From: Acinetobacter lwoffii | GTDB lineage: Bacteria; Pseudomonadota; Gammaproteobacteria; Pseudomonadales; Moraxellaceae | DNA length: 64,000 nucleotides | Direction: 5' to 3' | NCBI RefSeq assembly: GCF_022967985.1 | Contig: NZ_JALJVC010000001.1 | Coordinates: 235,109-299,108, forward strand | Shown here: positions 1-9,445 of the stretch, one piece after another | Layout of the letters: every line of letters starts with the position of its first letter | Position numbering within the stretch: position 1 is the first letter of the stretch | Made by a program: the position numbers and the translations under genes | Notes under the pieces: generated by a model | The model's input: only the letters and a program-made list of their open reading frames with translations | What the model was told of the DNA's origin: nothing | The model's database searches: none

Positions 1-141
1 GTTTTCAGTAATCTCGACAGCAATTTCACCATCAGAGAACTGACCTACAGAGGCAGCGCCTAGAGGAATATGTAAGTGACTTACGACTTTTTGAGCGAAT
101 TGTGGATGCGCAGATCCACTAAAAACGACAAGATTGGGCAT
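1..141 (-). CDS. prs: Ribose-phosphate pyrophosphokinase, N-terminal part (cut by window edge)
   Basis: The complement starts at ATG 139-141 and reads MPNLVVFSGSAHPQFAQKV, followed by a GAASVGQFSDGEIAVEITEN-type stretch. This is the N-terminus of PRPP synthetase, which makes PRPP from ribose 5-phosphate and ATP for nucleotide, His, Trp and NAD synthesis. The FSDGE segment is a conserved part of the family. Only 47 codons are inside the window. It lies downstream of ispE and three tRNA-Gln genes on the same strand, an order also known in pseudomonads, so co-transcription is likely. Identity is secure; the rest of the gene is not visible. Confidence 0.93.
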   Translation of the reverse strand, partial: MPNLVVFSGSAHPQFAQKVVSHLHIPLGAASVGQFSDGEIAVEITEN

Positions 142-177
142 GAAGCACCCTTGGCGGTTGGGATATATGGGAATAGA

Positions 178-252
178 TGGCAGGGGTAGCTGGATTCGAA
201 CCAACGGATGCCGAGATCAAAACCCGGTGCCTTACCACTTGGCGATACCCCT
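178..252 (-). tRNA. tRNA-Gln (TTG), third of three
   Basis: The complement folds as a 75-nt tRNA with encoded CCA. The acceptor stem is AGGGGTA/TACCCCT, the anticodon loop reads TTTTGAT (anticodon TTG), and the T-loop is GGTTCGAATCC. It is the last tRNA before prs, 92 nt beyond the middle copy. Its acceptor stem matches that of the 438-512 copy. Confidence 0.96.
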
Positions 253-344
253 AATGCGGCAGAACTTTAATATTTTTGCGGTAAAGTGTCAAGGTAAATT
301 AACAGTCTTACAGCAAATGAGTGTTCTGTCTTTTTTCGAGAAAA

Positions 345-419
345 TGGCAGGGGCGGCTGGATTCGAACCAACGGATGCCGAGATCAAAACCCGGTGCCTT
401 ACCACTTGGCGACGCCCCT
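345..419 (-). tRNA. tRNA-Gln (TTG), middle copy with altered acceptor stem
   Basis: This 75-nt tRNA with encoded CCA has the same anticodon arm as its neighbours. Its acceptor stem is AGGGGCG/CGCCCCT instead of AGGGGTA/TACCCCT: two consecutive pairs are changed on both strands, so pairing is kept. It lies 18 nt downstream of the first copy. Confidence 0.96.
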
Positions 420-437
420 AATTTGATGACTGTAAGA

Positions 438-512
438 TGGCAGGGGTAGCTGGATTCGAACCAACGGATGCCGAGATCAAAACCCGGTGCCTTACCACTT
501 GGCGATACCCCT
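438..512 (-). tRNA. tRNA-Gln (TTG), first copy, 2 nt after ispE
   Basis: This 75-nt tRNA has acceptor AGGGGTA/TACCCCT, anticodon TTG and encoded CCA. Its 5' end (position 512) is only two nucleotides past the ispE stop codon (515-517). It must therefore be cut out of an mRNA-tRNA transcript or start from a promoter inside ispE. Confidence 0.96.
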
Positions 513-514
513 AT

Positions 515-1345
515 CTACACTTTAAACTGAACTAAAGGTGATTCTTGTAAACTGTTGACCAGGTAAGCTTTACATGGTGCATTTGCAAGAATATCTTCGA
601 TATTCAGATTGTCAGTGACTTCAATAAACACACAAGCACCTGTACCTGTAAGCTTTGCTCTACCGAACTGGTCGAGATATTGCATTGCTTCATCGACTTC
701 AGGATATAAGCTTCTTGCCAGTGGCTCAAAGTTATTTCCAAAATCAGATGGCGTTTCCTGATAGGCGCAAAATTTAGTGCTCTTCGTGTCTCTTGTCAAT
801 GCTTTTTGCGAAAAAAGCAGTTGAGTGCTGATAAAACAATCAGGTTTTAACACAATGAATTTTTTTTGATCTAAGTCTATGAATGTTAAGTGTTCACCAA
901 TGCCTTCAGCCCAAGCATTTTTACCATGCACAAATATCGGCACATCTGCACCCAGTTTAACCCCGAGATCTGCCAGTTGCTCAATATTTAAATCGCACTG
1001 CCAGAGCTGGTTTATCACAATCAGGGTCGTCGCTGCATTGGAAGACCCTCCACCCAGACCTGCACCCATCGGGATATTTTTTTCCAGACGAATTTTTAGT
1101 CCGCACGGCGTTTTGGCATAGGGCTTCAATAATTGTATCGCCCGATAGATTAAATTCTGTTGCAGATCGACTGAGGCCAAACCTTCTATCTGAATCGCAT
1201 CATCAGCGCTTTGTTCAAACTCCAGCCAGTCATACAGGTCAATCAACTGAAAAATACTTTGCAGTTCATGATAGCCATTTTCACGGCGACCGGTAATATG
1301 TAAAAACAAATTCAGTTTAGCAGGCGAAGGAACACGAATTATCAT
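515..1345 (-). CDS. ispE: 4-diphosphocytidyl-2-C-methyl-D-erythritol kinase
   Basis: IspE phosphorylates CDP-methylerythritol in the MEP pathway to isoprenoid precursors (cytosolic GHMP kinase). The 276-aa product has the family N-terminus SPAKLNLFLHITGRRENGYH, with the substrate-contacting Lys and Asn. It has the glycine-rich ATP loop PMGAGLGGGSSNAA near residues 92-105 and a C-terminal GTGACVF segment. Length is normal for the family. It lies 18 bp downstream of lolB and directly upstream of the tRNA-Gln cluster and prs, so it is probably part of a lolB-ispE-tRNA-prs transcription unit. Confidence 0.96.
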   Translation of the reverse strand: MIIRVPSPAKLNLFLHITGRRENGYHELQSIFQLIDLYDWLEFEQSADDAIQIEGLASVDLQQNLIYRAIQLLKPYAKTPCGLKIRLEKNIPMGAGLGGGSSNAATTLIVINQLWQCDLNIEQLADLGVKLGADVPIFVHGKNAWAEGIGEHLTFIDLDQKKFIVLKPDCFISTQLLFSQKALTRDTKSTKFCAYQETPSDFGNNFEPLARSLYPEVDEAMQYLDQFGRAKLTGTGACVFIEVTDNLNIEDILANAPCKAYLVNSLQESPLVQFKV

Positions 1346-1363
1346 GGGCTGGAATCAGGTCAA

Positions 1364-1942
1364 TTAACGGTTTTCAATGATCATTGTAATACGGTTTTCC
1401 GCACCATTTTCAAGTGACTGCTTTAAAATCAAACGGTTTGGCATTTTGGCCTGCGCATTATAATTGAGATCGACCGTCCAGCCCTGTTCGATAATCTGGT
1501 TAATTCGCTGTGTATCGTCTTTTTGTAATTTGGCAGTCGTGGTAGCAGGGCGGGCTTGTACCCAATCGACTAAATAACTGATCGGCGCTTGCCAGCCGGT
1601 TGCACGTTGCAGTAATTCTTCGGCACTGGCTGCCTGAATCACACCGGTTTTTGCGCTGTTTAAGGTCACTTGTCCCGGTGTGCCAGAAATCTGGGTTTTA
1701 CCGACGCCTAAGATACCGCTGAGCTCAATATCGAATTCTTCCTGCTGTTGTACCCAGGTAAAGAATGCGCTGCCAGTCTGTTGAGGGGTACGAACGCCAA
1801 TTTTACCTTGCAGCTGAAATTGATTCTCTGCCTGTACAGACGGGGTGGCAGGCGCTTGAGGCTTGATCATCTGCTGACAGCCAGTTAAAAATAAAGCAGT
1901 GGCTGCAAAGGCACAGCAGCCCAATTGGCTCAAATTGCGCAT
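1364..1942 (-). CDS. lolB: Outer-membrane lipoprotein LolB
   Basis: LolB receives lipoproteins from periplasmic LolA and inserts them into the outer membrane. The 192-aa product starts with a lipoprotein signal peptide: a hydrophobic stretch, then lipobox FLTGC with the lipidated Cys near residue 22. The mature part has the LolB-type sequence NQFQLQGKIGVRTPQQTGSA and a C-terminal RLILKQS strand region. The gene sits 7 bp after the TPR gene and 18 bp before ispE on the same strand. This lolB-ispE-prs cluster is common in gammaproteobacteria and supports the assignment. Confidence 0.92.
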   Translation of the reverse strand: MRNLSQLGCCAFAATALFLTGCQQMIKPQAPATPSVQAENQFQLQGKIGVRTPQQTGSAFFTWVQQQEEFDIELSGILGVGKTQISGTPGQVTLNSAKTGVIQAASAEELLQRATGWQAPISYLVDWVQARPATTTAKLQKDDTQRINQIIEQGWTVDLNYNAQAKMPNRLILKQSLENGAENRITMIIENR

Positions 1943-1949
1943 AAATTAA

Positions 1950-3716
1950 TTAACTCGTTTTGGTTTGTGGTGCTAACAATAGCGAATTAAGTTGTTTCAA
2001 TTCTGGGTCATTTGGATGGTTTTGTTGTAATTGTTGTAACACTTGGTGGAATTGTTGTAGATCACCTTTCATGTACAAGGAACGGGCATAACGCACGCCA
2101 ATCTTCACATTCGGATTCAACTGATAAGCTTTGTATAACACGTCCGCAGCTGTGGCGAAGTCATTCTGTAAATAACAGATATAACCATAGGTATCCAGAA
2201 TGGATGCCTGTTCCGGTGCATATTCCAGTGCCTGTTCGACATAGCGGCGTGCTTCTTCGAGACGACGGTTCTGCATCGCCAGGGTATAGGCATAGGCATT
2301 CAGATAGGTCGGACTGTTCGGTTCAATTTTAAGTAAAGTGCTAAGTAGTTCATCCAGCTTGACGCGATCCTGATGGGGATCCAGCAACAGAACTTGCGAA
2401 TAGACCAGTTCAGGGTCATCCGGCAGGTTTTTGCTGGCTTCTTCCAACAGGCGAATCGCAGCTTTTTTATTCTGCATGCGCGTCAAAATATCCGCCTGAG
2501 CTAGATAGAGGAAGCTGGCATGTTGTGGATAATTCACCCTTTCCTGGGTTAAGAAACGCAGCGCATCATGCAGCTTATCCTGCTGGGCGAAAATCGAGAT
2601 CATGTTGCGACGTGAGACGGTGTAAAGACTGCCATCGACCAGACGATAATAGGCTTTAGCCGTTTCATAATGCTGTTTGCGTTCTGCATTGACCGCCAGA
2701 TAATAATAAGCTTCATTTTGATACTGCGCAGAATAACGCAGTTCGACCAGATATTTTTCGGCTTTCTCGTATTCTTCCAGGTCGATACTGGTTAGTCCGG
2801 CAATAAACAGGGCTTCTTCGGCAGTCGGCCATTTTTTTAGAATGTCTTGCAGTTTTTTTAGCGCCAAAGTCGCTTCGTTCAGCTTGACCAGATATTTGAC
2901 TTCGGACAGACGTACATCCAGATTATTGCGGTGTTTACGGCTGGATTTTTCATACCATTGCAGTGTCGCCTGAGTATCGCCGAGTGCATTGAGCAGATTG
3001 GCCTTCATCAGGATATAGCCGGTCGCATTCGGACGTTTTTTTAAGGCGCGGTTAACTGTATTTAAAGCCTGTTCAAGCTGACCATTTTGTGCTTCCAGAC
3101 CGGCCACTAGCACCAGAATAGATGGATTGTCCTTGGCTTTAGTGGTGCTTAAGGCCTGAATCAGATAAGTACGATCCTCTGTGCCTTCCGGTGAAATTCC
3201 GGCGAGAATTTCTTCCAGATCGGCACTGTCATCAATTTGCAGGATTTTTTCTAAGGTCTCAGCAGCCAGCTCATATTCATGCGCTTTAAGGGCAATATGT
3301 GATAAATAAAATAAAGCAGGGACGTCTTGTGGCTCTTGTACCACCCAGTGCGTGGAGATATCTAGTGCTGCCTGTAGGTCATCATGTTCCAGCGCGACAT
3401 TCAGTGCACGCTGCTTGACTGAAGTGGAATTGCTCTTGATCGCCAGCACCGTATAGTTGTGCAAAGCAGTCGGAATGTCATGTGCAGCGATGGCAAACTC
3501 AGCCATCATACTTTGTTTTATCGCATCATAATTTTGATTTGCATGGTAAACTGCTTCCGCTGCATAAAGATGCGCAGTCGAAGCCATGCTACCCACCAGT
3601 AGGAATGTGGTAGAATATTGCTTAATTGTAGGGCCGTTGATACGGCTAATTGTTTGACGCAATTTTTTATTGATCCAAGTAATGCTTTTTATGACACCGA
3701 TGTTGCACAATAGCAT
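1950..3716 (-). CDS. Tetratricopeptide-repeat protein, probably exported
   Basis: A long TPR solenoid protein of about 588 aa. Repeats of the type ALNTVNRALKKRPNATGYI, YLNAYAYTLAMQNRRLEEA and ILDTYGYICYLQNDFATAA fill most of the length. A hydrophobic stretch (FLLVGSMASTAHLYAAEA) resembles a signal peptide, so the protein may act at or outside the inner membrane. A pseudomonad TPR gene occupies the same slot next to hemA and lolB. The frame is open to 3767, which would overlap divergent hemA by 26 bp; I prefer the ATG at 3716. A still later ATG at 3590 has a GGTGGG-type ribosome site but would cut the signal. The function is not known to me. Confidence 0.82.
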   Translation of the reverse strand: MLLCNIGVIKSITWINKKLRQTISRINGPTIKQYSTTFLLVGSMASTAHLYAAEAVYHANQNYDAIKQSMMAEFAIAAHDIPTALHNYTVLAIKSNSTSVKQRALNVALEHDDLQAALDISTHWVVQEPQDVPALFYLSHIALKAHEYELAAETLEKILQIDDSADLEEILAGISPEGTEDRTYLIQALSTTKAKDNPSILVLVAGLEAQNGQLEQALNTVNRALKKRPNATGYILMKANLLNALGDTQATLQWYEKSSRKHRNNLDVRLSEVKYLVKLNEATLALKKLQDILKKWPTAEEALFIAGLTSIDLEEYEKAEKYLVELRYSAQYQNEAYYYLAVNAERKQHYETAKAYYRLVDGSLYTVSRRNMISIFAQQDKLHDALRFLTQERVNYPQHASFLYLAQADILTRMQNKKAAIRLLEEASKNLPDDPELVYSQVLLLDPHQDRVKLDELLSTLLKIEPNSPTYLNAYAYTLAMQNRRLEEARRYVEQALEYAPEQASILDTYGYICYLQNDFATAADVLYKAYQLNPNVKIGVRYARSLYMKGDLQQFHQVLQQLQQNHPNDPELKQLNSLLLAPQTKTS

Positions 3717-3741
3717 AAATTTAGTGAAATGATGACCTGAT

Positions 3742-5031
3742 ATGTCTTTCTTTGCATTGGGTGTCAACCATCAAACTGCCTCTGTAGAACTGCGCGAACA
3801 AGTGGCGTTTAACCCTGAAAAGTTAAGTGCCATTCTTGCCGAGCAAAGCCAACACCCTGAACTGAACGACATGGTGGTGGTGTCTACATGTAACCGGACC
3901 GAAGTTTACGCCATGTCTGACAATGCTGACATGGTGCTGAACTGGCTCGCCCAGAAAAATGGGGTGGATGTCAAACAACTGCAACATCATGTCTATCGTT
4001 ATGAAAATGCTCAAGCGGTGACGCATCTGATGCGTGTTGCCAGTGGTCTGGATTCACTGATGCTAGGTGAACCACAAATTCTGGGGCAGGTCAAAACCGC
4101 ACTTTCTCTGGCCAAAGACTCTCATACCGTTTCGCAAAACCTGAACCGCATTTTTGAATATGCTTTTTATGCCGCTAAACGTGTGCGTTCGGAAACGGCT
4201 GTCGGTAGTCATGCGGTCTCGATGGGCTATGCGGTAGCACAACTTGCCTTGCAAGTGTTTAGTCACCCGGACAAGCTGACCATTATGGTGGTGGCAGCTG
4301 GAGAGATGAACAGTCTGGTGGCTAAGCATCTTGCAGAAATGGGTGTGGGCAAGATCATCATCTGTAACCGTACCCGCGAGCGTGCGGATATTCTGGCACA
4401 GGAAATTGCACATCGAGTTGAAGTCGAAATTATAGATTTTGATCAGCTTGCAGAAAATCTGCATCGTGCCGATGTCATTTCCAGTTGTACCGGCAGTTTG
4501 CATCAGGTGATTCACTATCCTGATATCAAGGCAGCATTAAAGAAACGCCGTTACCAGCAGATGCTGCTGGTCGATCTGGCAGTGCCACGCGATATTGATG
4601 CCAAAGTAGAAAGCCTGGACGGGGTTTATCTGTATGGGGTCGATGACCTGCAAAGCGTGATTGAGGAAAATCTGGCACAGCGCCGTCAAGCGGCTGTTGA
4701 GGCTGAGATCATGGTCAATCAGCTGGCTACAGAACTGATGACCCAGCAAAAGGTCAAACAGGCCGGGGCGACCATTCATGCCTATCGTGACCACGGGGAA
4801 ACATTACGTCAGGAAGAATTGTCACTGGCAATGCAGCGTATTGCCAAGGGCGAAAAGGCGGAAACGGTACTGGCCGAGTTTTCACATCGTTTAACCCAAA
4901 AACTGTTGCATCCAACTTCTATTGTGCTGCGTGAGGCGGCCAAAGCGGAAGATCCTACCTATTTTGAGCTGTTACAGGAAGAACTGGGCAATGTAGTCGC
5001 GAAGCGTCGTAAATCCAGGCATTCGTTTTAA
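3742..5031 (+). CDS. hemA: Glutamyl-tRNA reductase
   Basis: HemA reduces glutamyl-tRNA to glutamate-1-semialdehyde, the first step of C5-pathway haem synthesis. The 429-aa product has the N-terminus [20 protein letters not shown], the catalytic cysteine in [11 protein letters not shown] (about residue 50), the [10 protein letters not shown] signature, and a C-terminal dimerisation helix ending in a basic tail. It is divergent from the TPR gene with a very short 5' space. The expected lolB-ispE-prs cluster is on the other side. After the stop, a weak inverted repeat (AATCAGCA / TGCTGATT) may act in termination. Confidence 0.97.
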   Translation: MSFFALGVNHQTASVELREQVAFNPEKLSAILAEQSQHPELNDMVVVSTCNRTEVYAMSDNADMVLNWLAQKNGVDVKQLQHHVYRYENAQAVTHLMRVASGLDSLMLGEPQILGQVKTALSLAKDSHTVSQNLNRIFEYAFYAAKRVRSETAVGSHAVSMGYAVAQLALQVFSHPDKLTIMVVAAGEMNSLVAKHLAEMGVGKIIICNRTRERADILAQEIAHRVEVEIIDFDQLAENLHRADVISSCTGSLHQVIHYPDIKAALKKRRYQQMLLVDLAVPRDIDAKVESLDGVYLYGVDDLQSVIEENLAQRRQAAVEAEIMVNQLATELMTQQKVKQAGATIHAYRDHGETLRQEELSLAMQRIAKGEKAETVLAEFSHRLTQKLLHPTSIVLREAAKAEDPTYFELLQEELGNVVAKRRKSRHSF

Positions 5032-5170
5032 TCAGCATGATGAGAAGCTTGGTTCTTTGCTGATTTGTACTTCAACATAAAACCCAGCCTGATTATTTGA
5101 GAAAATTATAAATAATAATGTGAGCTAGCAGTGACTTCATTGGATTCAAAAGAATCAATAATTTGAGAAA

Positions 5171-7093
5171 TTAATCTTCTAACAGGGTCATTGAGCGTTT
5201 GCGGTCAATCTCATAAATCTGCATTTTCAGGTTTTTCATTTCTGCAATACTGTTAAATTTCTTGGATTTAATCTTGTTTTTTAAACACTGATATTGCAGC
5301 TTGGTTGAAAAATCAGCCGCGAGCTTATCGGCCTGTTCCGGCGATGAGGTGTAATCGCTGACATTGGCATGCTGCAGAATATGCTGCAGTTCATGATGAT
5401 GGGCTGCGCAGGCACCGAGCACATAATAGATCGACAGTTCAGGATCATCCGGCAAGTCATCAAAAATCACATTCAGAATATTCAAAATCTTAAACAGCAA
5501 CTGATCTTCCGCTACTAGCGCGCGCAGTGGTTCAAAATGAATATACAGATAAGGATGATTCATCAAGATCGCAATCACATATTCTTCAGCATCAATTTTG
5601 GTACTAAAGCTTAAAGATGCATCTGTATTGACCTTAGGTTGCCATTTACGATTAAAGCCCAGTTTTTCGCGGAAAAATTGCTGCAGCAGATAACGGAAGG
5701 AGCCGTGTTTGGGCAGTAACTCGGTCAGATTTTTTAGTTCACCCATAACCTGACTCTTGCCTTCAGGTGTGGTGATATCCTGATTTTGGGTCAGATGGGC
5801 AAACACGAAGTCCGACATCAACGGTGCCTGATCCAGCAAGCGTCTGAAGTTTTCTATCCCTTCACGGCGGATCAATGAATCTGGGTCATGGTCAGCGGGC
5901 AAAACAAAGAACTTCAGCTCTCGGCCATCATTCAGCAGGGGCAGGGCAATGTCCAAGGTACGGCGCGCTGCTTTTTGACCGGCAGCATCCCCATCAAAGG
6001 CAATGGTCAGCCGGTTGCTCTGCTTGAACAGAATATTCAGGTGGTCGGTATTACTCGCTGTGCCTAAAGTCGCCACTGCGCCATGAATGCCATATTGCTG
6101 AAGCGCAATCACATCCATATAGCCTTCGACCATCAGCCATTCTTGGGCTTTCTGTTTGCGGCCCTCATAGAGGCCGTACAGCAACTGGTTTTTATGGAAG
6201 ACTTCAGAATCTGGCGAGTTGATGTATTTCGGCTTGATCTCGTCATTCAGGGCACGGCCGCCAAAGCCGACCACACGGCCCTTGGTATCACGGATCGGGA
6301 AAATGACTCGTTCACGCAGCAGGTCAAAATCACGGCCACTGTCGCTGGTGCGAATCAGACCTAAAAGTTTTAAGCCCTCAATATCCTGAGGAAAGGCTTT
6401 TTCCAGATGTTGCCAGTCTTCAGGCGCATAGCCTAAGCGCCAATAGGCAATGGTCTCTGCAGTCAGACCACGCTGCTTGAAGTATTGCTGGGCACTCGGG
6501 CTATTTGGGAGTTGGCGCTCATAGAACTGCGCGATATTTTCTAGCAGGTCGTAGAGGTTACCGTCTTGCTGAACTTCCGCCATCGGTAGGTGTTCAAAAG
6601 AAGCAAAAGGGTCACCATAAAAATCCTGTTCGACTGTCTGAAACTCTGCAAATGGATCGAAACTCGCCGTAGATGCAGCATTATTATTTTCTGTTGGAGC
6701 GTTATTCTGTTGCGGCTGAGTTTGTGGTGCAGTTTGAGCAGGCACGATTTTGGGTTTGGCTGCTTCACGTTTATATTTTAATTTATTGGAATCAGTATTG
6801 TCTTTAGGCAGTTCGATGCCCGTCTGGCTGGACAGGTCTTTCATCACTTCGACAAAATTACGGCTGCCAATGTCCATTAAAAAACGGATGGCATTACCGT
6901 TGGCTTGACAGCCAAAACAGTGAAAATACTGTTTGTCACGATAGACGTGGAAAGACGGTGATTTTTCCTGATGAAAAGGGCAGCAGCCTGAATAGGTACG
7001 GCCTGTTTTTTTCAGTTTTACGAATTGACCAATCACATCGACAATATCGGTGCGATCGAGAATCTGATCAATCGTATGTTGAGGAATGGCCAT
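5171..7093 (-). CDS. dnaG: DNA primase
   Basis: DnaG makes RNA primers at the replication fork. The 640-aa protein shows the N-terminal zinc finger (C38, H41, C59, C62 in CPFH...CFGC). A low-complexity Gln/Asn/Pro linker of about 70 residues follows (around 115-165). Then come the RNA polymerase core, the Toprim motifs VEGYMDV and AFDGDAAGQ, and a C-terminal DnaB-interacting helical region. The Q/N-rich insert between zinc finger and core is longer than in E. coli DnaG. It stands alone here, not in an rpsU-dnaG-rpoD operon. The start follows a poor ribosome site, but the MAIPQHTIDQIL N-terminus is typical. Confidence 0.96.
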   Translation of the reverse strand: MAIPQHTIDQILDRTDIVDVIGQFVKLKKTGRTYSGCCPFHQEKSPSFHVYRDKQYFHCFGCQANGNAIRFLMDIGSRNFVEVMKDLSSQTGIELPKDNTDSNKLKYKREAAKPKIVPAQTAPQTQPQQNNAPTENNNAASTASFDPFAEFQTVEQDFYGDPFASFEHLPMAEVQQDGNLYDLLENIAQFYERQLPNSPSAQQYFKQRGLTAETIAYWRLGYAPEDWQHLEKAFPQDIEGLKLLGLIRTSDSGRDFDLLRERVIFPIRDTKGRVVGFGGRALNDEIKPKYINSPDSEVFHKNQLLYGLYEGRKQKAQEWLMVEGYMDVIALQQYGIHGAVATLGTASNTDHLNILFKQSNRLTIAFDGDAAGQKAARRTLDIALPLLNDGRELKFFVLPADHDPDSLIRREGIENFRRLLDQAPLMSDFVFAHLTQNQDITTPEGKSQVMGELKNLTELLPKHGSFRYLLQQFFREKLGFNRKWQPKVNTDASLSFSTKIDAEEYVIAILMNHPYLYIHFEPLRALVAEDQLLFKILNILNVIFDDLPDDPELSIYYVLGACAAHHHELQHILQHANVSDYTSSPEQADKLAADFSTKLQYQCLKNKIKSKKFNSIAEMKNLKMQIYEIDRKRSMTLLED

Positions 7094-7232
7094 GGTCTGC
7101 TGAGCTTCTCGTGCTGGAATCTAAGGTCTAAATCACTGAAAAAATGAAAATAGTCTAGTTGGACATTGAATATTTTAAGTTCCTTTGTATACCTTTTGCA
7201 CGTTTTGTTCAAGCCTGGGCAAGACAACGCAA

Positions 7233-7258
7233 AAGGGCAGGTATGATACCTTGCCCTT
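7233..7258 (-). terminator. Hairpin downstream of bamD
   Basis: On the complement, AAGGGCA-A-GGTAT...ATACC-TGCCCTT forms a 12-bp stem with one bulge, followed by TTTT. It lies 61 bp past the bamD stop and upstream of dnaG, so it should end the bamD transcript. Confidence 0.6.
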
Positions 7259-7318
7259 GAGGAAAATGCACCTGTAAAGCGCTGTCTTATTTGCTGATGC
7301 TGCCGGCCTTCTTTAGCT

Positions 7319-8284
7319 TTATTCAGCCGTTTTAGGACGATCCAGCAAACCAAATGAAATGCGATTGGTGATGCTGCGCTTTTCATTTTCTGGCGCATCA
7401 GACTGTGCATCGGTGTCGGTTACAGTCTTGGCTTCTTTACCAAAAATACCCAGTGTCGCGCGGTTAAAGAAGCTGCCTTCACTACGCGCTGCACGCAGAT
7501 TCACCGTCCCATCTGATTTCACCAGATTCGGATAATTCAGCTTTAATACATCCACATATTGCTGAGAAGTCGCTTTATCACCTAGCTGAGCATAGCCATA
7601 AGCAACCGTTGCCAGTGCTTCTGGAATCTGCGGAGTTTGAGGATAATGTTCAATCACCCACAAGCCACGTTCAACTGCTGCCAGATAAGCCTTACGCTTG
7701 ATGTTGAAACGTGCTGCGTTCATTTCATGCTCAGCCAGTTCCTGACCGATAAACTGCATACGCTGTGCTGCATCCACTGCATAAGTGCTAGATGGATAGC
7801 GGCGAATGAAATCAACAAAATTCTGGTAAGCCACTTTCAGGTAGCTGACATCACGATGCGACTGTTTCAGTGAGGTATAACGCAGCAGGCCGTTATAGTT
7901 CTGTTCCATATTTGAGACACCGCGTACATAGTAGGCATAGTCGACATTTGGATGTTGAGGGTTCAGACGGATAAAACGCTCTGCCAGTGCGACCGCACCT
8001 TCATAATCTTTTTGCTGGAATTTCACATACAACAGTTCCAGTTGCGCTTGCGGGGCATACTGACTGGTCGGGAAATAAGTTTCCAGCGCTTCCAACTGTT
8101 TTGCTGCATCGGTATATTGATTACGATCTAGCGCTTTCTGTGCTTTTTGAATATAAACCTGTTCGCTAGATTCCGGACCTTTATCCACGACTTCTTTTTT
8201 TGGATTACTGCTACAGCCTACCATTGCCGATGCAATGCCTAATGTCACAGCAAGCATTGTCATTTTATAATGTGGTAGCGACAT
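7319..8284 (-). CDS. bamD: Outer membrane protein assembly factor BamD
   Basis: BamD is the essential lipoprotein of the BAM complex that folds beta-barrel proteins into the outer membrane. The 321-aa product has a lipoprotein signal with lipobox SAMVGC (Cys near residue 24). TPR repeats follow, including YTDAAKQLEALETYFPTSQY and the BamD-typical GVSNMEQNYNGLL. The tail after residue 250 (KEAKTVTDTDAQSDAPENEKR) is longer than in E. coli BamD and looks disordered. Translation starts at ATG 8284 with AGAGGA seven bases upstream. It is divergent from rluD with 71 bp between, the common bamD/rluD/pgeF arrangement of gammaproteobacteria. Confidence 0.94.
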   Translation of the reverse strand: MSLPHYKMTMLAVTLGIASAMVGCSSNPKKEVVDKGPESSEQVYIQKAQKALDRNQYTDAAKQLEALETYFPTSQYAPQAQLELLYVKFQQKDYEGAVALAERFIRLNPQHPNVDYAYYVRGVSNMEQNYNGLLRYTSLKQSHRDVSYLKVAYQNFVDFIRRYPSSTYAVDAAQRMQFIGQELAEHEMNAARFNIKRKAYLAAVERGLWVIEHYPQTPQIPEALATVAYGYAQLGDKATSQQYVDVLKLNYPNLVKSDGTVNLRAARSEGSFFNRATLGIFGKEAKTVTDTDAQSDAPENEKRSITNRISFGLLDRPKTAE

Positions 8285-8355
8285 AAAAATTCCTCTGTTA
8301 ATACGGGCAATGAGCTACAATTGCACTATTAAACCACTTTTGTCTGAATGAGCAA

Positions 8356-9408
8356 ATGAGTCAAGCACAATCTTCCAATTCTAATATCCCTGATACTGAT
8401 TTCAATTTACTTGAAGATTCTGAGGATGCAGATAACCATACTTCAGAAGCAACTGCAACACGTTTATCGTTGCAATTTCAACTGGATGAAACTTATATCG
8501 GGCAACGGATCGACCAGATTGCCGCAATGGTCTGGAGCGATTTTTCTCGAGAAAAATTAAAGCAATGGATTAAAGATGGCAATTTATTGGTGAATGGTCA
8601 ACCGGTTAAGCCGAAATTTAAAAGTGATGGTTTTGAAACCCTGACTTTAAATGTTGAGCTTGAAGCGCAAACGCGCAGTCTGCCGGAAGATATTCCACTG
8701 GATATCATCTATGAAGATGATGACATTATTGTCATCAATAAACCTGTAGGCATGGTAGTGCATCCGGGCGCTGGCAATAGTTCTGGCACCTTGGTGAATG
8801 CTTTATTGCATCACTATCCGAAATCAGCTGAACTGGCGCGTGCAGGTCTGGTACATCGTATCGATAAAGACACCAGTGGTCTGTTGGTGGTTGCCAAAAA
8901 TCTGGAAGCACAGTTTGCCTTAAGCAAACAGCTTGAGAAAAAATCAGTATATCGCCTGTATGACCTGGTGGTTTACGGCAATATTATTGCTGGCGGTACC
9001 ATTGATGAACCCATCAAACGCCATCCGGTGGATCGTGTGAAAATGACCGTACTTCCAGGTGGTAAAGACGCGGTGACGCATTACAATGTCAAAGAGCGTT
9101 TCCAGCATTTTACCCGTGTTCAAGCCCGTCTGGAAACTGGACGTACCCATCAGATCCGTGTGCATTTTAGCTATATCGGCTTTGGCTTGGTGGGCGATCA
9201 GGTGTATATGCCACGTGTCCGTATGCCTGCAGGTGCATCGCAATTATTAGATGATACTTTGCGTGGCTTCAAGCGTCAGGCTTTGCATGCTGTACAACTC
9301 GGTCTGACCCATCCGCGTACCAAAGAAGAAATGACCTTTGAAGCACCGTGGCCGGAAGACTTTGCCAATCTGGTTGAAGTGCTGCGTACCGAAAACAAAG
9401 CCTATTAA
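8356..9408 (+). CDS. rluD: 23S rRNA pseudouridine(1911/1915/1917) synthase
   Basis: RluD converts uridines 1911, 1915 and 1917 of 23S rRNA helix 69 to pseudouridine. The 350-aa protein has an acidic N-terminal extension of about 35 residues, an S4-like RNA-binding domain (GQRIDQIAAMVWSDFSREKL), then the RluA-type catalytic domain. HRIDKDTSGLLVVAKN carries the catalytic Asp and GRTHQIRVHF is the conserved RluA motif. pgeF follows 37 bp downstream on the same strand. This rluD-pgeF pairing, with bamD divergent, supports RluD rather than RluA or RluC. Confidence 0.95.
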   Translation: MSQAQSSNSNIPDTDFNLLEDSEDADNHTSEATATRLSLQFQLDETYIGQRIDQIAAMVWSDFSREKLKQWIKDGNLLVNGQPVKPKFKSDGFETLTLNVELEAQTRSLPEDIPLDIIYEDDDIIVINKPVGMVVHPGAGNSSGTLVNALLHHYPKSAELARAGLVHRIDKDTSGLLVVAKNLEAQFALSKQLEKKSVYRLYDLVVYGNIIAGGTIDEPIKRHPVDRVKMTVLPGGKDAVTHYNVKERFQHFTRVQARLETGRTHQIRVHFSYIGFGLVGDQVYMPRVRMPAGASQLLDDTLRGFKRQALHAVQLGLTHPRTKEEMTFEAPWPEDFANLVEVLRTENKAY

Positions 9409-9445
9409 TCTTTTTATTTAGCTCGCGTCAAAGCAAGGAATCGAG

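Noticed and set aside
4063..4515. Long frames antisense to hemA, ftsH, carB and other core genes
   Set aside because: They are shadows of strongly conserved coding frames and lack ribosome sites or recognisable domains.
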